The translations under genes and the position numbers were made by a program. A model generated the notes under the pieces. The model worked only from the letters and a program-made list of their open reading frames with translations. It made no database searches and had not been told where the DNA came from. DNA of 64,000 bases from Hymenobacter mucosus. GTDB lineage: Bacteria > Bacteroidota > Bacteroidia > Cytophagales > Hymenobacteraceae. Below are positions 15,190 to 24,231 of this stretch, piece by piece. Each line of letters starts with the position of its first letter. The stretch's first letter is position 1. Where the stretch lies: the NCBI RefSeq assembly GCF_900188255.1, contig NZ_FZNS01000001.1:310001-374000 (forward strand), in the 5' to 3' direction.

Positions 15190-16203
15190 ATGAACAATAC
15201 TCTCCGACTCTCTGAAATTGCTGGTGTGGGCCACTACGTGCCCAACCGTGTGGTCACCAACGCAGACCTAACCGGCCTAATGGATACCACCGATGAGTGG
15301 ATTCAGGAGCGCACCGGCATCCGGGAGCGTCGCTGGTTTGAAGAAGGCAAAGACACCACGGCCAACATGGGCGCCAACGCTGCTCGCAAGGCCTTGGAAA
15401 TGGCCGGCCTCACCCCTGATGACGTTCAACTCATTGTCTTCGCTACGCTCTCGCCCGACTACTTCTTCCCAGGCTCGGGCGTACTACTGCAGCGTGAGCT
15501 TGGCATTCAGGCACCCATTCCGGCTTTTGACGTACGTAACCAGTGCTCGGGCTTTGTGTATGCCTTATCAATGGCCGACCAGTTCATTAAGACGGGCATG
15601 TACGATACTGTACTAGTTGTTGGCTCCGAGATTCACTCGTCGGGCCTCGACATCAGCACCCGCGGGCGGGCCGTATCGGTTATTTTCGGGGATGGCGCCG
15701 GCGCGGTGGTACTGCGCCCCAGCACCCGCGCCGAACACGGCATTCTAAGCACCCACCTGCATTCCCAAGGAGAGCATGCCGAGGAGCTTATTGTGAAGGA
15801 GCCCGGCTCTAACCGCAATAATCGCGTGGAGTACGTGGTAGCCAACGAACTGGATATGTACCCCTACATGAACGGCCAGAACGTGTTCAAGCACGCAGTG
15901 GTACGCTTCCCGCAGGTAATCAAAGAGGCCCTAGACCAAAACGGCTACCAACCTCAGGACCTCGATATGCTGATTCCGCACCAAGCAAACCTGCGTATCA
16001 CGCAGTACGTGCAGCAGAAGATGGGTCTGCCAGAAAGCAAAATTTTCAGCAACATCCAGCGCTACGGCAACACTACGGCAGCCTCCGTGCCCATTGCCCT
16101 AAGTGAAGCTGTTCAGGAAGGCCGCATTAAGCGCGGCGACTTGGTATGCTTGGCCGCCTTTGGCTCGGGCTTTACTTGGGCTTCCGCGCTCATCAAATGG
16201 TAG
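15190..16203 (+). CDS. fabH: Beta-ketoacyl-ACP synthase III
   Basis: KAS III initiates fatty-acid synthesis by condensing an acyl-CoA with malonyl-ACP. The catalytic Cys is in DVRNQCSGFVYAL, the His in IPHQANLRI, and the Asn in RYGNTTAASVPIAL. The N-terminal VGHYVPNRVVTN and TGIRERRW motifs are also typical. At 337 residues it has standard length, with no extra domain. The start at 15190 follows the glycosyltransferase by 95 bases. A near-match promoter GACCTTTG lies at 15100-15107. No fab operon genes (plsX, acpP) are adjacent, so this may be one of several KAS III paralogues, possibly used for branched or special fatty acids. Confidence 0.92.
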   Translation: MNNTLRLSEIAGVGHYVPNRVVTNADLTGLMDTTDEWIQERTGIRERRWFEEGKDTTANMGANAARKALEMAGLTPDDVQLIVFATLSPDYFFPGSGVLLQRELGIQAPIPAFDVRNQCSGFVYALSMADQFIKTGMYDTVLVVGSEIHSSGLDISTRGRAVSVIFGDGAGAVVLRPSTRAEHGILSTHLHSQGEHAEELIVKEPGSNRNNRVEYVVANELDMYPYMNGQNVFKHAVVRFPQVIKEALDQNGYQPQDLDMLIPHQANLRITQYVQQKMGLPESKIFSNIQRYGNTTAASVPIALSEAVQEGRIKRGDLVCLAAFGSGFTWASALIKW

Positions 16204-16235
16204 TAAACCGGCTAGAAAGCAAGAGGTAACTATAC

Positions 16236-16290
16236 GGGCGGCCAGCCGGACATTATCGTCTAGTTGGCCGCCCCGGTTTTTACTTCTTCT
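16236..16290 (+). terminator. Probable rho-independent terminator of fabH
   Basis: GGGCGGCCA (16236-16244) pairs with TGGCCGCCC (16265-16273) across a 20-base loop and is followed by a T-rich tract. Confidence 0.7.
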
Positions 16291-16313
16291 TTTTTACTTC
16301 TTACTTGACACTC

Positions 16314-16973
16314 ATGCCTAGCTACACCGAGGAAAACTATCTAAAGGCCATTTTTAAGCTTGCAGAAGCCCAGCCCGGCGTTGAGGTCAGCACCAACCGT
16401 GTTGCGGAGGAATTGCAAACCCGGGCGGCCTCCGTCACGGATATGTTGCGTCGCCTCGGCGAGAAGGGCCTCTTGCATTACACCCGGTACCGCGGAGTAT
16501 CGCTAACAGCCGAGGGCCGGCGGTTGGCACTCCTCACCATCCGGAAGCATCGTCTCTGGGAAGTGTTTCTGGTGCAGCAGCTGAACTTCAGTTGGGATGA
16601 GGTCCATGATGTGGCCGAGCAGATGGAACACATCGACTCTGACCTGCTGATTCGTCGGCTTGATGAGTTTTTGGGTTTCCCTCAGCTCGACCCGCACGGC
16701 GACCCCATCCCCACCGCAGAGGGCGCCATCCTCCGGCCCCAGCACCGCCTGCTAGCCGACCTGTACCCTGGGGACCAAGGTACCGTAACGGCCGTCAAGA
16801 ATACGTCCGTTCCCTTCCTACAGTACCTCGACAAGGTAGGCCTGAATTTGGGTGCGCATATTGAAGTACTGGATAAGATAGTATTTGACAACTCTCTTGA
16901 AATCAGAGTCAACAACTCTGATAAATACCTCGTATCGGCAGAAGTTAGCCGCAACCTTTTTGTGACGGACTAA
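16314..16973 (+). CDS. DtxR/MntR-family metal-dependent transcriptional regulator
   Basis: An N-terminal winged helix (MPSYTEENYLKAIFKL, then TRAASVTDMLRRLGEKGLL as recognition region) is followed by the metal-binding dimerisation domain (EVHDVAEQMEHIDSDLLIRRL, with His and Glu candidates) and a C-terminal FeoA/SH3-like domain, about residues 150-220. Members repress iron or manganese uptake genes when loaded with Fe2+ or Mn2+. No transporter gene is adjacent, so its target lies elsewhere. The ATG at 16314 is preferred to TTG at 16305. Which metal it senses cannot be read directly. Confidence 0.9.
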   Translation: MPSYTEENYLKAIFKLAEAQPGVEVSTNRVAEELQTRAASVTDMLRRLGEKGLLHYTRYRGVSLTAEGRRLALLTIRKHRLWEVFLVQQLNFSWDEVHDVAEQMEHIDSDLLIRRLDEFLGFPQLDPHGDPIPTAEGAILRPQHRLLADLYPGDQGTVTAVKNTSVPFLQYLDKVGLNLGAHIEVLDKIVFDNSLEIRVNNSDKYLVSAEVSRNLFVTD

Positions 16974-17108
16974 CTCGTTGCAGTACCCTTTTGTAGCTTA
17001 CGTTTAGTGGCCCGCTGGCCTCTCTCCACCGCCATTAGGCAGGTACGCTAGGGAGTCAATTCACCCTCACGGCCACTGACTGTTTCAACCCCCTTAGCCC
17101 TCTCCCCC

Positions 17109-18500
17109 GTGGCTTCCTTGCTCCCTCCTTCGCTTTCCGATACCATTGTTGCCCTGTCCACGCCGCCGGGTGCGGGTGCCATTGCGCTTGTCCGTCTTTC
17201 TGGGCCGCAGGCAATCAGCATCACGGATGGCGTATTCATTGGCAAGCGTCTGCGCGACCAGGCAGGCCATACCTTGCACTACGGCACCATTCGGGAGGGC
17301 GAGCGAATTATTGACGAAGTAGTCGTTTCTCTGTACCGTTCTCCTCACTCCTATACCCGCGAGGATGTAGTTGAAATCAGTGCCCACGGCTCCGACTACA
17401 TTGTGCAGGAGTTACTAAGTCTTTTTGTGCGGCGGGGCGCCCGCTTAGCCGAGGCCGGGGAGTTTACCAAACGTGCTTTCCTACACGGCGCCTTCGACTT
17501 GGCTCAGGCCGAAGCTGTAGCCGACCTTATTGCTTCGGATTCTCAGCTTTCACACCAAGTAGCCATGCGCCAGATGCGGGGCGGCTTCTCACAAGAGCTG
17601 AAAGAACTCCGCAGCCGGTTAATACATTTCGCGGCTCTCCTAGAGTTGGAACTGGATTTCGGAGAGGAAGATGTAGAGTTTGCCGACCGCACTGGCCTAG
17701 TAGCCCTATTGCAAGAGGTACAAGGCCTAGTGCGACGCTTACTACGTTCATTTGCATTGGGCAATGTCATCAAACACGGGGTTACCTCGGTCATTGCGGG
17801 GCGTCCTAATGCGGGTAAAAGCACCCTGCTCAATGCCCTGCTTAATGAGGAGCGGGCCATCGTTTCCGACATTGCTGGTACTACCCGGGACTTAATTGAA
17901 GATGAAGTAAGCATCGACGGGATTCGGTTCCGGTTCGTGGATACGGCTGGCTTGCGCGACACCACAGATGTAGTAGAATCTATTGGGGTAGAGCGCACCC
18001 TAAAGCGGGTTCAGCAGGCCGCTTTGGTTTTATATCTATTTGATATAACAAATACTACCCCCCAGCAGCTTGAAGCAGAAATTGAGGTACTACATGCTCC
18101 AGCAGGCGTTCCAGTACTGGCCGTTGGGAACAAGCTGGATGTAGCTTCCGATGCCGAGCTATCCTCTTTCCAGCACCGCCCCAGCACTGTACTCATTGCG
18201 GCTTCCCGGGGCGATGGACTAGATGAACTTCGTGAAACCTTGCTGGCTCTAGTGCGGGGCGAAGGACTCGACCGGACGGGTAGCAGTACCATCGTTACCA
18301 ACGTGCGGCATGCCCGCAGCTTAGAGCAAGCCTTGCAGCACCTTGATGCAGTAGTACTCGGTTTGGAAGCTGGTACGGGTACGGAATTGCTAGCTGCCGA
18401 TTTACGCCATGCACTGGCCGCCCTAGGGCAGATAACCGGCGAAATCAGCAACGATGACTTGCTGACGAGCATCTTCACCCAGTTTTGCATCGGCAAGTAG
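17109..18500 (+). CDS. mnmE: tRNA uridine-5-carboxymethylaminomethyl modification GTPase MnmE
   Basis: MnmE, with MnmG, installs the cmnm5 group on wobble uridine-34 of certain tRNAs. The N-terminal folate-binding domain (LPPSLSDTIVALSTPPGAGA) is followed by a G domain with GRPNAGKSTLLNALL, DIAGTTRDLIEDEV, DTAGLRDT and NKLD, embedded in a helical domain, and the protein ends in the diagnostic FTQFCIGK. Start is GTG at 17109, giving 463 residues, the normal length. The gene stands alone between the metal regulator and gltA. Confidence 0.97.
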   Translation: MASLLPPSLSDTIVALSTPPGAGAIALVRLSGPQAISITDGVFIGKRLRDQAGHTLHYGTIREGERIIDEVVVSLYRSPHSYTREDVVEISAHGSDYIVQELLSLFVRRGARLAEAGEFTKRAFLHGAFDLAQAEAVADLIASDSQLSHQVAMRQMRGGFSQELKELRSRLIHFAALLELELDFGEEDVEFADRTGLVALLQEVQGLVRRLLRSFALGNVIKHGVTSVIAGRPNAGKSTLLNALLNEERAIVSDIAGTTRDLIEDEVSIDGIRFRFVDTAGLRDTTDVVESIGVERTLKRVQQAALVLYLFDITNTTPQQLEAEIEVLHAPAGVPVLAVGNKLDVASDAELSSFQHRPSTVLIAASRGDGLDELRETLLALVRGEGLDRTGSSTIVTNVRHARSLEQALQHLDAVVLGLEAGTGTELLAADLRHALAALGQITGEISNDDLLTSIFTQFCIGK

Positions 18501-18738
18501 ATTGCCAGCAACCTAGTTTTTACTAACAGACTACCAGCATCTTCCCCATTATGCTTGTATCAAAAAGTGAAGTTCATACTGCACATATGGACTGGCGGAT
18601 GTTTATTTGTGGCAGAGCCCTGCGGCAAACAACAACCGCTTGGGTTTTGTAGTATAGATCTCAACGCTCATGGGGCTTTCGGCCTTGTCCGTAATTCTTT
18701 AGTTTCGCCCCGTAACCCCACCCCCTTACTCTACGCTT

Positions 18739-20025
18739 ATGGCAGAATCTGCTGAACTTACCCTTGACGGCAAAACCTATTCCTTACCCGTCATTGAAGG
18801 CTCCGAACACGAAAAAGCTTTCGACATCGGCAAACTGCGCGACCAGACTGGCTACGTAACCCTGGATTCTGGTTACAAAAACACCGGTGCTACCAAGAGC
18901 GCCATCACCTTCCTTGATGGTGAAGAAGGCATTCTACGCTACCGCGGCTACCCCATTGAGCAACTGGCAGAGAAGTCTACGTTTATTGAGGTTGCCTACC
19001 TCCTGATCTATGGCAAGCTGCCCAACCAGGCTGAGCTTGACAACTTCAGCCTCCAAATCACCAAGCATACTTTGGTGCACGAGGACGTGCGCAAGATTTT
19101 CGACGGCTTTCCCTCGGCAGCCCATCCAATGGCTATTCTGAGCAGCCTGATTTGCTCGCTCACGGCTTTCTACCCCGAAAGCGTATCGCCCGACCTGAGC
19201 AAGGAGGAAATCGACCTGAACGTAATTCGTCTCATGGCCAAGATTTCGACCATTGCGGCTTGGACGTACAAGAACAACATGGGTCATCCGCTGAATTACC
19301 CGCGCAATGACCTCGACTACTGCTCGAACTTCCTGTACATGATGTTCAGCTTCCCCACGGAGAAGTATGAAATCGACCCACGCATTGTGAGCGCCCTCAA
19401 CAAGCTGCTCATTCTGCACGCCGACCACGAGCAGAACTGCTCTACCTCCACGGTGCGCTTGGTTGGCTCGGCCAACGCTTCCTTGTACGGCTCGGTTTCA
19501 GCTGGCATCAACGCCCTGTGGGGTCCCCTGCACGGTGGTGCCAACCAGGAAGTATTGGAGATGCTGCAAGCTATTCAGCGCGACGGCGGAGACACGAGCA
19601 AATTTATTGCAAAGGCTAAAGACAAAAACGACTCGTTCCGTCTGATGGGCTTTGGTCACCGCGTGTACAAGAACTTTGACCCCCGCGCCAAAATCATCAA
19701 GAAGGCCGCCGATGAAGTACTAGCTGCCTTGGGTATTGATGACCCTCTCCTGAAGATTGCTCAGGAGTTGGAGCAGGCCGCTCTTACGGACCAGTACTTC
19801 GTAGACCGTAAGCTGTACCCCAACGTTGACTTCTATTCCGGCATCATTTACCGCGCCATCGGTATTCCTACCGAAATGTTCACAGTGATGTTTGCCCTAG
19901 GCCGTCTTCCCGGCTGGATTGCCCAGTGGAAAGAAATGCGCGAAAACAAGGAACCCATTGGTCGTCCCCGCCAGATTTACACTGGCGAAACCGAGCGTGA
20001 TTACGTAAGCATTGATCAGCGCTAG
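18739..20025 (+). CDS. gltA: Citrate synthase
   Basis: The first TCA-cycle enzyme, which condenses acetyl-CoA with oxaloacetate. The active-site His and surroundings are seen in LHADHEQNCSTSTVRLVGS, the second His in WGPLHGGANQEV, and the GFGHRVYKNFDPRA loop plus the catalytic Asp in YPNVDFYSG. At 428 residues with an N-terminal beta-rich domain it resembles the type II, NADH-sensitive hexameric enzymes. It is a single-gene unit with a strong terminator. A near-match -7 element TAGTTTCG lies at 18700-18707. Confidence 0.97.
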   Translation: MAESAELTLDGKTYSLPVIEGSEHEKAFDIGKLRDQTGYVTLDSGYKNTGATKSAITFLDGEEGILRYRGYPIEQLAEKSTFIEVAYLLIYGKLPNQAELDNFSLQITKHTLVHEDVRKIFDGFPSAAHPMAILSSLICSLTAFYPESVSPDLSKEEIDLNVIRLMAKISTIAAWTYKNNMGHPLNYPRNDLDYCSNFLYMMFSFPTEKYEIDPRIVSALNKLLILHADHEQNCSTSTVRLVGSANASLYGSVSAGINALWGPLHGGANQEVLEMLQAIQRDGGDTSKFIAKAKDKNDSFRLMGFGHRVYKNFDPRAKIIKKAADEVLAALGIDDPLLKIAQELEQAALTDQYFVDRKLYPNVDFYSGIIYRAIGIPTEMFTVMFALGRLPGWIAQWKEMRENKEPIGRPRQIYTGETERDYVSIDQR

Positions 20026-20034
20026 ACGCTCTCC

Positions 20035-20077
20035 CTCCATAAAAAAAGCCCGCGTAATGCGGGCTTTTTTTATGGAG
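20035..20077. terminator. Rho-independent terminator of gltA
   Basis: A perfect 19-base-arm hairpin with a GTAAT loop has A7 and T7 stem flanks. It may also serve the minus-strand gene that ends at 20126. Confidence 0.9.
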
Positions 20078-20125
20078 TAACTAGTTGATTACATACATCT
20101 TTGCTTTACCTAGTTCAAGCTGTTT

Positions 20126-20485
20126 CTAACGCGTGCTTAGCGCAGTCATGTTCTGTTTTGTCTGGTCATACACGGCCATCTGGCGGGGCCGTAGAATAGT
20201 AGCCAAGTCCCACTCGTAACGGAGTTGAATATCAGCTACGGCAGCGTCCATGGCAGCTGCATCATTAGTAATCTTACGCGCTTCGTTCATCTCGGTCAGT
20301 AGGCGCAGATTGAGTTGGCGCACCTTCACGTATTGGCCTTCGTTGAGGGCAGTTTTGGCGGCGAGGTTACGCGTGAGTTCGGTGGCTCGCTCCCGAAGCC
20401 GGGCACCATCGCCTGGGCCAGCTTGGCTATCGTGGCCGGCAGCACACATGCAGGCCAGCGCAAGTAGAGTCAATACTTTTTTCAT
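20126..20485 (-). CDS. Small exported helical protein, paralogue 2
   Basis: This 119-residue product has a signal peptide (MKKVLTLLALACMCAAGHDS), perhaps with a lipoprotein-like Cys, and a helical mature part. LTRNLAAKTALNEGQYVKVR and RQMAVYDQTKQNMTAL match closely the neighbouring gene at 20713-21087, and more loosely the one at 5910-6314. The plan is two helix pairs ending in an LRPRQ motif, comparable to the LTPTQ ending of Spy/CpxP-like proteins. The role is unknown; periplasmic stress or chaperone function is a reasonable guess only. It sits downstream of its paralogue on the same strand, separated by an AT-rich 227-base gap. Confidence 0.72.
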   Translation of the reverse strand: MKKVLTLLALACMCAAGHDSQAGPGDGARLRERATELTRNLAAKTALNEGQYVKVRQLNLRLLTEMNEARKITNDAAAMDAAVADIQLRYEWDLATILRPRQMAVYDQTKQNMTALSTR

Positions 20486-20712
20486 AACCGTGTAGTGGGT
20501 GTTAAGATGGAAAATGGAGAGTGCAGCACGAGAGTATGAGCACCGAGTGAAAAGGCTGGTGCTAATGCAGATATTGAAAGAATTAATTTACTATATATTT
20601 ATAACAAAGTCAATATATTGTTGCAATAATATAATTTTTCTCAAGCATTATCTTTCCCGTTGCCTGGAGGGAGACATTCATTACTCCCCCCAGGACAATG
20701 GGTAGCGGGTTT

Positions 20713-21087
20713 TTATCGGGGCGAACGTCCCAATGCTGTCATGCTAGTTCGAGCCTGCTGGTATACTGCCACTTGTGCCGGACGCAGCAAAGCCATCAAA
20801 TCAGCTTCGTATCTGGCTTGAATTTCGGCCAAGTGTTGATCGAGCATTGCTTGATCAGCAGTATAACGGGATTTAATCTCATCCATTTCCGTTAACATTT
20901 TGGTGTTCAGCTGCTTCACGCGCAAGTACTGGCCTTCGTCGAGGTGGGCCTTTTCGGCAATAGAGCGAGTAAGAGCGGTGGCACGCGCATGCACTCCCGA
21001 TGAGCCATCTCCAGCGGATACTGGCAGTGCAGATGTGGTGCTCTGTAGCCCTAAAAGTGCGCATGCAAGAAAGTAAGCTTTTTTCAT
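20713..21087 (-). CDS. Small exported helical protein, paralogue 3
   Basis: A signal peptide (MKKAYFLACALLGLQSTTSA) leads into a helical mature protein with LTRSIAEKAHLDEGQYLRVK and a terminal LRPAQVAVYQQARTSMTAL. Pairwise reading shows the same residues at most motif positions as the gene at 20126-20485, so the two are a tandem duplication. The start at 21087 was chosen because it opens on the signal peptide; a longer frame to 21159 passes through AT-rich non-coding-like sequence. Function unknown. The upstream 21088-21330 stretch is very AT-rich and holds no gene. Confidence 0.72.
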   Translation of the reverse strand: MKKAYFLACALLGLQSTTSALPVSAGDGSSGVHARATALTRSIAEKAHLDEGQYLRVKQLNTKMLTEMDEIKSRYTADQAMLDQHLAEIQARYEADLMALLRPAQVAVYQQARTSMTALGRSPR

Positions 21088-21332
21088 GTGGATTAACATT
21101 GGCAAAATGACTAAATAAGTGTGAATCAGTTTGGCAGCTATTTTCATCGACGGCAGCAAAAGAGGATTATGTCCTGTACCGATGAGTTAGCAACTGATCA
21201 AACGTAGTCCTTAAATATTTAATAATAAAAAGAAATTTTATAACTATTATATTTCATCACTTTTACTATAGAATTAGACACATCTCATTATCAGACTTCT
21301 AATAGTGCTATTAAAAACAAATACTACAATGC

Positions 21333-21368
21333 AAAAAAACCTTGCCTACAGCAGTAGACAAGGCTTTT
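21333..21368 (-). terminator. Rho-independent terminator of the OmpA-family gene
   Basis: On the minus strand, a CCTTG/CAAGG stem with an inner CTAC/GTAG helix is followed by a run of seven Ts, 25 bases after the stop codon of the gene at 21393-23342. Confidence 0.8.
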
Positions 21369-21392
21369 ATAGCGGACAAAGCGGGTTTGATG

Positions 21393-23342
21393 CTAAAGAA
21401 TGCGAAACTCTATTCGTCTGTTCTGCTGACGGTGCTGATCTGAGTCGTTCGGATTGAGCGGTTTGGTTTCGCCATAGCCGCGAAAGCGCAAGCGTGGGGC
21501 TTTTACGCCTTGTCCTACCAAGTAGCTGTACACTGCTTTTGCCCGGTTCTGAGACAAGGTCAAGTTGTCCTCATCCGACCCGACATCATCGGTATGGCCC
21601 GAGATTTCTACCTGCACATCCGGGTACTGCTTCATGAAGGCAATCAGCCGGTTGAGTTCGGTTCGGGACTTGGGCTTAAGCTCAAACTGGTTGGTGTCGA
21701 AAAACAAGTTGTTAAGTACAATGCTACGACCTGACCGTACGGGTTCCAAGTAAATGTCTAGGGTAAGTGGGTCGAAGGCACGCTTATCACTGTAGTCAAA
21801 GCTCAGGCTTTTCATGAGGTACTTATTTGCAGCCGCGTACATGGCGTACTGCCGTCCTTCATTCAAGACTACGGTATACTCGCCGTTCTCACTATCCGAG
21901 GCAACGTATTGTACCAGCTCATCTGTATTGAGGTCGTAGAGCTGCACATCAGCAGCAATAGGCTTTTTGGTGATGGCATCGAACACCCGCCCTTGGGTGT
22001 AGGTGCTGGTTTCTCGTGCCCGTACAGCCTGGGGTACTTCGAAGCTGAATAGCTCTACAGGACGGTCTCGTTCTTGCTTGACGCCCGCTTCGGCCGCCCG
22101 GGAGCGGGAGCAAAAGCCCCGCCGATTGTCGGAGCTGATAAATAAAGAGGCTTCATTTTCGAAGGTATTGAGCGGATAGCCCAAGTTTTGGGGAATACTC
22201 CACTTGTTTGCTGCCTGCTGCTCACATCGGTACACATCTAGCCCGCCCATGCCTACTAGACCATCGGTGACGTAGTAGAGGGTAGTTCCGCTAGCGTGAA
22301 TGAAAGGAGCCATATCCTTACCCGAGGTATTTACCGGCTCGCCCAAGTTGCGGGCGGGGCTCCAGTTGCCATCGGCCCCAAGAGTAGTAACGTAAATATC
22401 CTCCTGGCCTCGCCCGCCCCGGCGAGTACTGGTGAAGTACAGGGTACGCCCGTCGGCGGACAGCGTCGGCTGAGAATCCCACTCCGGGGAGTTTACATTG
22501 CGACCCAGGTTTTGCGGCTTGCTCCAGGAGTTGCCCGTGCGCCGCGAGATGTATAGGTCGCAGTTACCAACGGAGTTGGGCCGGTCGCAGGAAGCAAATA
22601 CCAGCGTCTTGCCGTCGCCGGCGATGGTGCCGGCTCCTTCATTGTAGGGCGTATTGATGGCTGGTGAGATAGGAACTGGCGCTCCAATTGTGCCCTCCTT
22701 GGCAAATCGGCTGATAAACAAGTCCTCCCCACTATCGGCTGCTGGGCGCCCCGTGAACAACAGGAAACGACTATCCGCAGTGAGGGCGGGAAAATACTGA
22801 AACCGGAAGGTGTTCAGCGGCTCACCCAGGCGCTCTGGCTGAGGTCCGGTGGGCGCCGCCATTGCTTTCTGAGCAAACTCACAGTTGAGCAGTTGCCGTT
22901 GCACACGCGGGCCATTGCGGTTGCTCTTAGGGGCCGTCTTAAGGTACTTTCGGTAGCTATCGGCGGCGGTAGCGTACTCTCCGAAGCTCATAGCTAGCTC
23001 ACCCAATGCGTAGTAGTCGCTAGCACGGGTAGGGTCTAGGGGTATTTTGCTGATCCCCATACGGTAGGCCTCAAACGCCGGACGATTGTCGCCCATGGCT
23101 TTCAGCAAGGAGCCTTTCAGCAGATAAGGCTCCCCCAGCGACGGAAACTTCTGGTTAAGTTGGGTGAGCGTTTCAATAGCCTTGGTAAAATCCCGGTCCT
23201 TGGCTTGGGCCTGCGCCTTTTCCCACAAGTTGCGGGCTTTGGTGTTGGTAGTTATGGGTTTGGTCTGAGCGGGAGCGGCCAAGGGCAACAGCATACCGCA
23301 CGATAACAGCACGACTAACGAAGCGGGCAACAAAAGACGCAT
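21393..23342 (-). CDS. OmpA-family protein with TPR, PD40 propeller and regulatory domain (PorE-like architecture)
   Basis: The 649-residue protein reads, in order: a signal sequence with a possible lipobox (VVLLSC, Cys 15); TPR-like helices, about residues 35-160; a PD40/WD40-like beta-propeller with repeats such as SADGRTLYFTSTRRGG, about 170-420; a CarboxypepD_reg-like domain, about 445-525; and a C-terminal OmpA peptidoglycan-binding domain (SGHTDDVGSDEDNLTLSQNR). This exact order is known from PorE, a type IX secretion component that contacts peptidoglycan, but many Bacteroidota encode several related proteins. A T9SS substrate domain is encoded at 63272. Signal peptidase I cleavage after AAPAQ is the alternative to lipidation. 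Confidence 0.85.
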   Translation of the reverse strand: MRLLLPASLVVLLSCGMLLPLAAPAQTKPITTNTKARNLWEKAQAQAKDRDFTKAIETLTQLNQKFPSLGEPYLLKGSLLKAMGDNRPAFEAYRMGISKIPLDPTRASDYYALGELAMSFGEYATAADSYRKYLKTAPKSNRNGPRVQRQLLNCEFAQKAMAAPTGPQPERLGEPLNTFRFQYFPALTADSRFLLFTGRPAADSGEDLFISRFAKEGTIGAPVPISPAINTPYNEGAGTIAGDGKTLVFASCDRPNSVGNCDLYISRRTGNSWSKPQNLGRNVNSPEWDSQPTLSADGRTLYFTSTRRGGRGQEDIYVTTLGADGNWSPARNLGEPVNTSGKDMAPFIHASGTTLYYVTDGLVGMGGLDVYRCEQQAANKWSIPQNLGYPLNTFENEASLFISSDNRRGFCSRSRAAEAGVKQERDRPVELFSFEVPQAVRARETSTYTQGRVFDAITKKPIAADVQLYDLNTDELVQYVASDSENGEYTVVLNEGRQYAMYAAANKYLMKSLSFDYSDKRAFDPLTLDIYLEPVRSGRSIVLNNLFFDTNQFELKPKSRTELNRLIAFMKQYPDVQVEISGHTDDVGSDEDNLTLSQNRAKAVYSYLVGQGVKAPRLRFRGYGETKPLNPNDSDQHRQQNRRIEFRIL

Positions 23343-23364
23343 ATGGGGTGGGGCGAGATATAGG

Positions 23365-24015
23365 CTACGGGATGTCGAGAAATTTGTGCGTTTGCAGCGA
23401 TACTTGCCACTTAGGATTCTCCTTCACATAGTCCACAATCAGGGGCATCATCTGGGGAGCCTTGCTCCACTCGGGCTGCAAGTAAAGTCGACACGTTGGA
23501 CTCACCTGGGCGGCATGTTGCTCGGCCCAAGCAAAGTCAGACTTGTTGAAGATGATGATCTTTAACTCGTGCGCCGCAGCCAGCACTTCGGGCAGCGGCG
23601 CCTTAAATTTCTTGGGCGAAACGCAAATCCAATCCCACTGACCACTCAGCGGGTAGGCACCGCTCGTTTCAATCCAGGTTTGGCAGCCGGCCGTTTGAAG
23701 GGCAGTTGTGAGCGGCCTAAGGTTGTGCATGAGGGGCTCGCCCCCGGTAATCACCACATTGCGCCCGGCATGAGCCGTAGCCATGGTCACAATATCAGCA
23801 ACAGCTACTCGGGGATGAGCGTCAACGTCCCACGACTCTTTCACATCGCACCACACGCAACCAACATCGCAGCCGCCAAGGCGCACAAAGTAGGCGGCGC
23901 GGCCAGTGTTGTAGCCTTCGCCTTGAATGGTGTAAAACTGCTCCATGAGGGGCAGGGCAAGCGCCGGGGCCCCACTGGTCGGGGCAGCCGACGTAACGGG
24001 AAGTTCGTGCAGCAA
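23365..24015 (-). CDS. queE: 7-carboxy-7-deazaguanine synthase
   Basis: A radical-SAM enzyme of queuosine biosynthesis that converts 6-carboxytetrahydropterin to 7-carboxy-7-deazaguanine. The CxxxCxxC cluster motif is GGCDVGCVWCDVKESW, preceded by the family's FYTIQGEGYNTGRAAYFVRL and followed by VVITGGEPLMH and VSPKKFK. A stop codon lies 15 bases upstream of the TTG at 24015, so that TTG or the ATG at 23946 must be the start. Homologues commonly carry a short extension before the LMEQFYTIQGEG motif, so TTG was chosen with reservation. No other queuosine genes are adjacent. Confidence 0.93.
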   Translation of the reverse strand: MLHELPVTSAAPTSGAPALALPLMEQFYTIQGEGYNTGRAAYFVRLGGCDVGCVWCDVKESWDVDAHPRVAVADIVTMATAHAGRNVVITGGEPLMHNLRPLTTALQTAGCQTWIETSGAYPLSGQWDWICVSPKKFKAPLPEVLAAAHELKIIIFNKSDFAWAEQHAAQVSPTCRLYLQPEWSKAPQMMPLIVDYVKENPKWQVSLQTHKFLDIP

Positions 24016-24092
24016 AACTCTGGTATTCTAAAAGTAAGTCGGGCCGCTGGATGAGAGACAGAACGCCTGCGCGCCCTGCCCTTTCCAACAGT

Positions 24093-24131
24093 CCGACTTT
24101 AAAAGTAGTACACCGTTCCGACTTCTAAAAG
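24093..24131. repeat. Two direct repeats upstream of queE
   Basis: CCGACTT-TAAAAG occurs at 24093-24105 and, with one extra C, at 24118-24131, a spacing of 25 bases or about 2.4 helical turns. A further inverted CCGACTTACTTTTA lies at about 24029-24042 next to the queE start. They may be regulator sites or duplicated promoter elements. Confidence 0.4.
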
Positions 24132-24231
24132 GCTGAGACGGTATATATTGGATTTTGACGGGCGAAGTGGCGCTTGAACTCGCTCTGCTGAGCTACCTCA
24201 TCGTTTTCCACTAGCATATCCCGTCCGTTTC

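Noticed and set aside
16305..16973. Metal regulator as part of a manganese or iron transport operon
   Set aside because: No transporter gene lies next to it; the neighbours are fabH and mnmE.
24157..24212. tRNA-like sequence on the minus strand (GGTAGCTCAGCAGAGC followed by GAGTTCAAGCGCC)
   Set aside because: D-arm-like and T-loop-like words are present, but there is no anticodon arm and the acceptor ends do not pair, so it is at most a remnant.
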